A model generated the notes under the pieces. That model made no database searches. It was not told the origin of the DNA and saw only the letters and a program-made list of their open reading frames with translations. Shown here piece after piece: positions 58,582 to 64,000 of a DNA stretch of 64,000 nt. The position numbers and the translations under genes are program-made. Each line of letters opens with the position of its first letter. The stretch's first letter is position 1. The stretch is from Dactylonectria macrodidyma (lineage: Eukaryota > Ascomycota > Sordariomycetes > Hypocreales > Nectriaceae): NCBI GenBank assembly GCA_020744425.1, contig JAGMUV010000004.1, forward strand, positions 3,038,001 to 3,102,000, read 5' to 3'.

Positions 58582-61078
58582 GTTGAGGCTGTTGAAGCTG
58601 ATAGCTGATGAGATGAAGGCTGACGCACACCTTAATCGGGAAAGTGATCACGTATCACTGCGATTGAAGGTGGAAAAAGAGTCAATGTAGTCGTCAATTT
58701 AAGCATCAAAATAATGGAGGCGAGGAAACCCACTGTTCCCCCCTCGCTTGAAATTAGAAAACGCGGTATGGTCGCGTAACTTTTGAGGGGGTGGTGGCGC
58801 AGTTGAGTCTAGAACACCCAGAGCTACGCAACAATACGTCATTTACGCTGGGCAAGGTTCACTTGGCCAGTAGCCCTTGTTGTTGTCACAACAATGTGAG
58901 ACACAGCTGGGCTTGCTACTGGCGCCAGCGCAATACGACCCTGCTCAGACTACATGATGATATCCACCATCTTCAATCTGGGGATACTCGATGAGCGAGA
59001 TTGGTGTACAGCCGCTGTATCATACTTCTTCCTAAAACTAGCCACCTCTGCTGGTCGCTAGCTGTAGGATGAGCTACGGAGTACTGGGACAAAACCCAAG
59101 CGTGATTGGTGACTGGAATCCAAGGTCAGCTGCAGCTCTTTTCTCCCGCAAGCTCCGTTAGCGGGGAAACGCGCGTTCTGTCGGCGTGGGTCTTGGAGTC
59201 GGCTTCCAGCTGAATTTTTTCGAGCCATTGACCAGTATTCAGCCAGGCGAAATCAGAATTGACAGTTTGCAAGCCATTTGTTCAGAATTCGTCAGCAGGA
59301 CATGAATTTGAGACGTCTGGACGACGTATTTGCATGTGAAATGTAACTTTTGTTGTCGTCTTACATCATATAAAAGACAAAATCAAGCTTTGCCAAGCCC
59401 CTGCACCTTTACCCCGACCCACATGGACCTCCCCCTACCAATAAGAGGAGCTCTGCATGTCACTTCCCCAACAGCAATAACAAGGCGCCCACCTCAGCAG
59501 CAGGGCAGATTTTGATGCCAAGATCCTCGGTTCTCACACGCTGATAATTCCAGTTTTGAGAAAGAGCGAAAGAGCGGAGCGCAAGGAAACCAAGCTCAGC
59601 GATCTCGAGTAAAAATTGATTTGTAGTGCGCAGCCTGGTTGCGGGATTAGTAAATACAACGGTGTTCGGACTAGGCTCCAGGGCCGCCTCTTGCCTGAAG
59701 ATGCTACTTGACAATTCATGTTCGGTTTCTTTCAAAGATTGGGCATTCGGCTTGATTTGAACACTGTGCGTAGATATGTAGGAGGAGGAGCTTGACGGTG
59801 ATGCATAGCGTCTAACCCCAGCAGCTCTGACATGTGAATCAGTCAGCATGCCTTCGCCGTCCCCGAAACTGGGCTATTGCTTGAATTTGAGCGGATAGCA
59901 TTCCTAGATTTTTATCTAGTTTTTAGTCTTGATGGGGATCTGCTTCTACTTCTGTGCATCTGAATCTACTGGGCGGGCGCTTTTCATCCGTCCTCGAAAA
60001 ATCATCAGCCTATATTTCACGCCTCTTGAACCTTGTGTATCCCCTTAAAACGCAAAATCAGCCCTATTAGACGTTGGTCTTCGTCAACGTTGATCAGCAT
60101 TCATTCTCGATGAGATCAAGCTTCATTCAAACTTAAGCACAACGAGTTCTCTCCATCGAGATCAGTAAATGTTTCCCCCTTATACATGTTTAACGGACTG
60201 CCCATAGACGCCCTTGGAATTGATGATTTCAATGTATTTCACGCGACACTAATCAAATTGAAATGTACAATACTAATAAAGCAGCATCGATGTATCATGA
60301 TTTCTCGCAGTCCTTTCATAAAATGGAGCCTCCTTCATTAATTTATGCAGTTGCCTCTAATCCACAGAAGACTCTATCGAGGTATGACTGTGCAACCCAA
60401 CATGATCTACTGCGCTCACATTTCCACCTAGAAAATATGTGACTTGGGGCAGTCACTATCTACTTGGCGGGCACAGAATTACTCAGTCAACTTCATTAGA
60501 ATTATAACGAAATGTGAGCAAGGAGCTAATGGGGTTATAACGTGGTTTATATATGGCCGAATAGAAGTTAGTACTCCTGTTCCTTGTTTCACATCACGAG
60601 AGATTTTGGGCGAGCGGCAGTTCCTTTGCGCAGGCGATTATACCATGGTCTACTCAATCAAACCTCTGGACAGCATAAAGAACATATTAGAGGGATGGTG
60701 GCTGGAAGTGGCAAGTAATGGACCTGCTGTACCTTCGAGCTACCCTTTAGTCTTGTAGTATCTAGACTTGGGCCAAAAGTACAATATTTCGCCTCCCTTA
60801 AAGAATTTGAAGAAGACACAGCAGTGATGGCTCACCTTGTCTCAAAAGCTGCAGAACTTGCGAGGACATTCTTGAGAAGAAATGTGGACCCCCTGGACCC
60901 TGTCGTGAGATTTTAGACAACACCTCTCTCGTTACCGCTTTATCCCATCACTTCCTGATGTTCCACTAAATCGTGCTCACCTGAAATGTCAATGTCGTGA
61001 CGAGAAACATCGAGCCGTTTGTGCTCGCAGAGGTATAATCACCATTTCGTCCTTCGATAGCAGACCTTTTGGCGGTTC
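58582..61078. other. 2.5-kb stretch without a supported gene
   Basis: Promoter of the antiporter at the left. A minus-strand ATG frame at 59460-59849 (129 residues) is the longest with a proper start, but it shows no domain and no splice context. I leave it as a weak candidate. No repeats recognised. Confidence 0.45.
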
Positions 61079-62167
61079 ATGATGACGGCGCCCCCGGAAC
61101 GTGCACGCCGCAAATCTACCGGTGGCAAGGCGCCTCGAAGGATTCCTCCAGGGCCTCACTATCACAACTTCGAAGACCACGCTGGGCGCACATACGCAGT
61201 TGCCCGTGGGGGACCCGGGCCGATTGCGACGCTTGCTAAACTCGGCATCCAGCTCTACTGCTTGGGCACCCCCCACCCGTCGCCCGAGGCTTTGGGCAAT
61301 AGCTTCCTCAACTGCGATGCTATGATAGGTGCGGGAAACGCGAGGGGCCGGTGGCCCCGAGTCGATGTGTACTCTGACTTCAGCAACATTGATGAATGCA
61401 TCGAACATCATCGTCGCGAAAAGGTGTTCCGAAAGCAAGCCGTCCAGGACATGAAACAGAAGGCTGTCGCTGGACTCTCGGAAGAGGATGCCCATGAGAA
61501 GCTCATCAACGAAGTGCGAGGGAAAGAGCCGCTGCCGCATATCGTGCCGACATGGTGTGAATCTGAGAAGTTTTGGTCCCAGTACAGGTCTAGCGACCGG
61601 TACAGAAGCTGGATTTTCGTCATGCCAGAGGGATGTCAATCTTGGGAAGATATTATTGAGAAGGGCATCTACAAAGTGGACTTCGACCTTGATGTCAACC
61701 CCGCGACGGAGACGGAAATGTATGATGGTGACCTAGACGAAGACACACTGTTGGAGGGCGAGAAACATGGCTGGGTGGAAGTGGAAAAGACGGGCGTTGA
61801 GAAATCCGAGCCGGTCCAGCACAGACTTCTGTGCGTCCGAAACAGTCCCCGAGACACCTTGCTTGGGTTCAAAGACAGTAGCGACATAGCCTCCATCGAA
61901 GAGTCCACGTGGAGAACTCCAGGCTATGAGGGCGACTTGTTCAATTCTTGGGTCAGGGCGACGCAGGTATTCTGGGACTGTACCTATCGCCTGCCATGCT
62001 GCGACGGCTGCGACGAGGATGAACCTCACGATGCGTGTGAGATTGAGTTGAACGAGCACTACTTTGACGAGGACGGGCAGTGTGTTGCCTGTCGGAGGAA
62101 GACGGAGTATCGGCGTCGGAGCAAGAGGATCGTGGAGAGGGGCGAGAAGGGAGGAGTAGAGGCCTGA
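61079..62167 (+). CDS. Unknown protein with C-terminal Cys cluster
   Basis: A single exon of 362 residues. The N-terminus is basic (ERARRKSTGGKAPRR). A central mixed region holds YAVARGGPGPIATLAKLGIQLYCLG, HHRREKVFRKQAV and a Trp-rich segment FWSQYRSSDRYRSWIF. An acidic stretch follows, then a Cys-containing end (CCDGCDEDEPHDAC, CVACRRK) that could bind zinc, and a basic tail. No signal peptide or membrane helix. I do not recognise the family; codon use looks like neighbouring genes. A second ATG follows directly at 61082, so the exact start is not certain. Confidence 0.7.
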   Translation: MMTAPPERARRKSTGGKAPRRIPPGPHYHNFEDHAGRTYAVARGGPGPIATLAKLGIQLYCLGTPHPSPEALGNSFLNCDAMIGAGNARGRWPRVDVYSDFSNIDECIEHHRREKVFRKQAVQDMKQKAVAGLSEEDAHEKLINEVRGKEPLPHIVPTWCESEKFWSQYRSSDRYRSWIFVMPEGCQSWEDIIEKGIYKVDFDLDVNPATETEMYDGDLDEDTLLEGEKHGWVEVEKTGVEKSEPVQHRLLCVRNSPRDTLLGFKDSSDIASIEESTWRTPGYEGDLFNSWVRATQVFWDCTYRLPCCDGCDEDEPHDACEIELNEHYFDEDGQCVACRRKTEYRRRSKRIVERGEKGGVEA

Positions 62168-63222
62168 CTTAAGGTGATGAAAGGGTGTCCGAGGTTGATA
62201 GCGAAAGAGGTTGACAAATCGACAGTCGGATTGGTCATATCCGAGCCTGCCATGTGAGACCTATTCAGCCTTACCAAGAGTCAAGATTACGTTTAAATAA
62301 AGACTGTGGTTGATCCCTGTGAATGTGACTTTACATCTTTATTGCTCGGGGTGGCACCACCGGCTGTCTGGGCGACTTACCTTGATCGAGAGTGCGATAA
62401 AGATGCCGCCGCAGACGACCTTAAAACCAGGGACAAATGCTCCGGATCGTCTTGTCCTACGTACTGATTGGCTCAAGTGGCATCATGCCTCGAGGCTCGA
62501 TTTGGGGTGATGTAATGATTCATTTCCTGCATCACGCCAGGGGCCGCAATACCTAACGTTATTGTTGCCGATTACCGAAAATCGCGCCCTCGGCACGCCT
62601 TCCGAATATCTAGCTAGGGCCTTAACATCTCCCCTTTTATTGCCTTGGACAGAGCATGTCATTGGGCTTCTATTGGCCCTCTGCAGGGGAAAGCGCACGC
62701 TATAGGCCTTAACCGAGAACCGAACAACGCCACAACTCCACATTCAGCTGCTCTTAATGCTTAGGAAGAAAAGAAACTATTCTGCACCAAATGGCTAGTT
62801 TGTCAATAGTTTATCCAGCTCCTTCGTATTTGCTTCATATTTGTCCAGATGGGGAAGGGGCTCTATTGTAGCGCTGGTGCGCATCTAAGCCTTGTCCCTG
62901 AAGCTAGCCCTTCCCAGCACTTTGTGGGCGAATCTGTATGTCCAGCAACCACTCGATGCACTTCCTCCTTCGACTTGTTTGGTGGTTTATACGAGCAGCG
63001 CTTACAAAATCCCACCAACGACTGCCGATCTAGGCTGTAGTTAACTTGGCATGTCGAATGCAATTAGCTCCCCCCTGACGTGAGCATGGAGAGAGACTGA
63101 TATGAAAAGAGGGAAATCCCTCTCCGTTTAGTTCGTGAAGGTCTCTCGTTTGTTGCCTCCGTCCCGCACCTTATACCAGCCATCCGCTGTGCAGCTGCTT
63201 CCAGCACGACAAACCCGTGAAG
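62168..63222. other. 1-kb spacer
   Basis: 3' flank of the Cys-cluster gene and promoter of the secreted-protein gene. No supported gene. Confidence 0.5.
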
Positions 63223-64000
63223 ATGGCTCGCCATCTTGTCCACTCGCTTTTTGCAACTTCGCTTCTGAGCTCGCTGGCCATTGCAGGGCCATGTCACCCC
63301 TCTCACACCTATCCTGTGACGACTCCTACTCCCACCCCGACGCCTCCGGCCACCTGCGACTACACTCCGCAGCTTCCCTGTGACCCCAATCCTCCGTCGT
63401 TCTGCTTGCCCAACCCTGAGCCGGACTGCAGCTCCGATGGCTACAACCCCATCGTGAACGGCGACTTCGAGACGGGCAGCCTCTGCCCTTGGGTTCTCTC
63501 CGGGGACAATGAGGTTTGTGGCTACGTCGGCGGACCGGGCGCCGACGGCACCAACCACGCGTTCCGCACGCCGTTCAACGCCATGCGGGACAACGATTAC
63601 CTGGAGATGTACCAAGACATCAGGACGTGCGGGCGAGCGAAAGTCAAGTGCTATTACAGCTGGTACTACGACAAGTACTACAACTACTTCGGCTACGTGC
63701 CGTACCTGCGGATCTGGAACGGCAACGACAACGTCGGCAACCGGTACCCGGAGAGCTCAGACGATGCAGGCTACTTCCGCGACGTGGACACTATCACGTT
63801 CTATACGCCGGAGTCGGGCAGGGCGCGCATCTGGATCACGGCTCAGAGCCCTCAGGACAAATGTGTCGGCGACAACTGGTTCAGCATCGACGAGTTCCGC
63901 TGCTGGGCCGTCCCGGCTCCCTTGACCAACCCCGATCCCGATCCGGAGCCGACTCCCGAACCTACCCCCGAACCTACGCCTACGCCCCAGCCTACGCCTG
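63223..64000 (+). CDS. Secreted protein with carbohydrate-binding-like domain and Pro/Thr/Glu repeats (partial)
   Basis: The frame opens at the ATG at 63223 and runs past the window end (259 codons so far). A signal peptide covers about residues 1-21 (LVHSLFATSLLSSLAIAG). A Pro/Thr linker and a Cys-rich stretch lead to a beta-sandwich-like domain at about residues 75-230. It starts NPIVNGDFETGSLCPWVLSG, the usual opening of fungal galactose-binding/CBM-like domains, and ends WFSIDEFRCW. An aromatic block (CYYSWYYDKYYNYFGY) is striking. The visible end is a PEPTPEPTP-type repeat, a likely O-glycosylated stalk. It is probably extracellular or wall-bound; ligand unknown. The 3' part is missing, so total length and any anchor cannot be judged. 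Confidence 0.82.
   Translation, partial: MARHLVHSLFATSLLSSLAIAGPCHPSHTYPVTTPTPTPTPPATCDYTPQLPCDPNPPSFCLPNPEPDCSSDGYNPIVNGDFETGSLCPWVLSGDNEVCGYVGGPGADGTNHAFRTPFNAMRDNDYLEMYQDIRTCGRAKVKCYYSWYYDKYYNYFGYVPYLRIWNGNDNVGNRYPESSDDAGYFRDVDTITFYTPESGRARIWITAQSPQDKCVGDNWFSIDEFRCWAVPAPLTNPDPDPEPTPEPTPEPTPTPQPTP

Noticed and set aside
59460..59849. 129-residue minus-strand open frame with ATG
   Set aside because: No domain, signal, splice context or conserved motif; kept only as a weak candidate in the gap entry.
60444..60758. 104-codon frame before the Cys-cluster gene
   Set aside because: Starts at TTG, no domain, and no link in phase to the gene at 61079.
1..64000. CRISPR arrays, insertion sequences, prophage or operon signals
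   Set aside because: None seen, and not expected: the introns, tRNA intron and gene content are those of a fungal nuclear genome.

Overview
This window is nuclear DNA from a filamentous ascomycete, most likely a sordariomycete; a hypocrealean is my best guess, but I could not test it. The genes have short (about 45-100 bp) GT-AG introns with CTNAN-like branch sites and conserved fungal exon joins. There is a filamentous-fungal Pex20, a Whi2-like protein, Zn2Cys6 regulation and an intron-bearing tRNA-Lys. The reading frames I joined by eye keep phase across every intron, so most gene models below are internally consistent. No database search was possible, so all names rest on motif and family recognition.

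Layout. 1-12.3 kb is mostly housekeeping: a GPATCH1-type G-patch splicing protein, a possible AT-rich MITE, a Whi2-like stress/growth regulator, cytosolic tyrosyl-tRNA synthetase, a cysteine-rich unknown protein and tRNA-Lys(CTT). 12.7-35.5 kb is accessory in character and loosely packed: a secreted type-B carboxylesterase, a CMP/dCMP-deaminase-fold protein, a monocarboxylate-type MFS transporter, a secreted L-amino-acid oxidase, an internally duplicated unknown protein, a nitrilase-fold amidohydrolase, an APC-family permease with an in-frame stop, a Zn2Cys6 regulator, and a small membrane-anchored gene that also has an in-frame stop. 37-46 kb holds a secreted, apparently GPI-anchored PQQ-type sugar dehydrogenase (AA12-like), SEC13 and PEX20 (divergent, sharing about 740 bp of upstream DNA), and a single-pass membrane protein of unknown function. 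46.3-52.1 kb has no convincing gene. 52-64 kb has a Pro/Gly-rich unknown protein, an F-box-like protein with a 19-bp minisatellite upstream, a divergent Ca2+/H+ antiporter, a Cys-containing unknown protein and the start of a secreted protein cut by the window end.

How genes may work together. The most suggestive group is the nitrogen/amino-acid set at 16.9-34.0 kb: extracellular amino-acid oxidation (ammonia, keto acid, H2O2), a monocarboxylate-type carrier that could take up keto acids, a C-N hydrolase, an amino-acid/choline-type permease and a pathway-style Zn2Cys6 factor. This is inference from neighbourhood, not proof. Two genes near its distal end (permease, small membrane protein) each carry one TAA inside an otherwise continuous frame, so this end of the locus may be decaying.

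I did not find a clearly new defence, mobile or biosynthetic system. The strongest unexplained items are the two single-nonsense genes, the duplicated-domain unknown protein, the 19-bp repeat array and the long gene-free 46-52 kb stretch.
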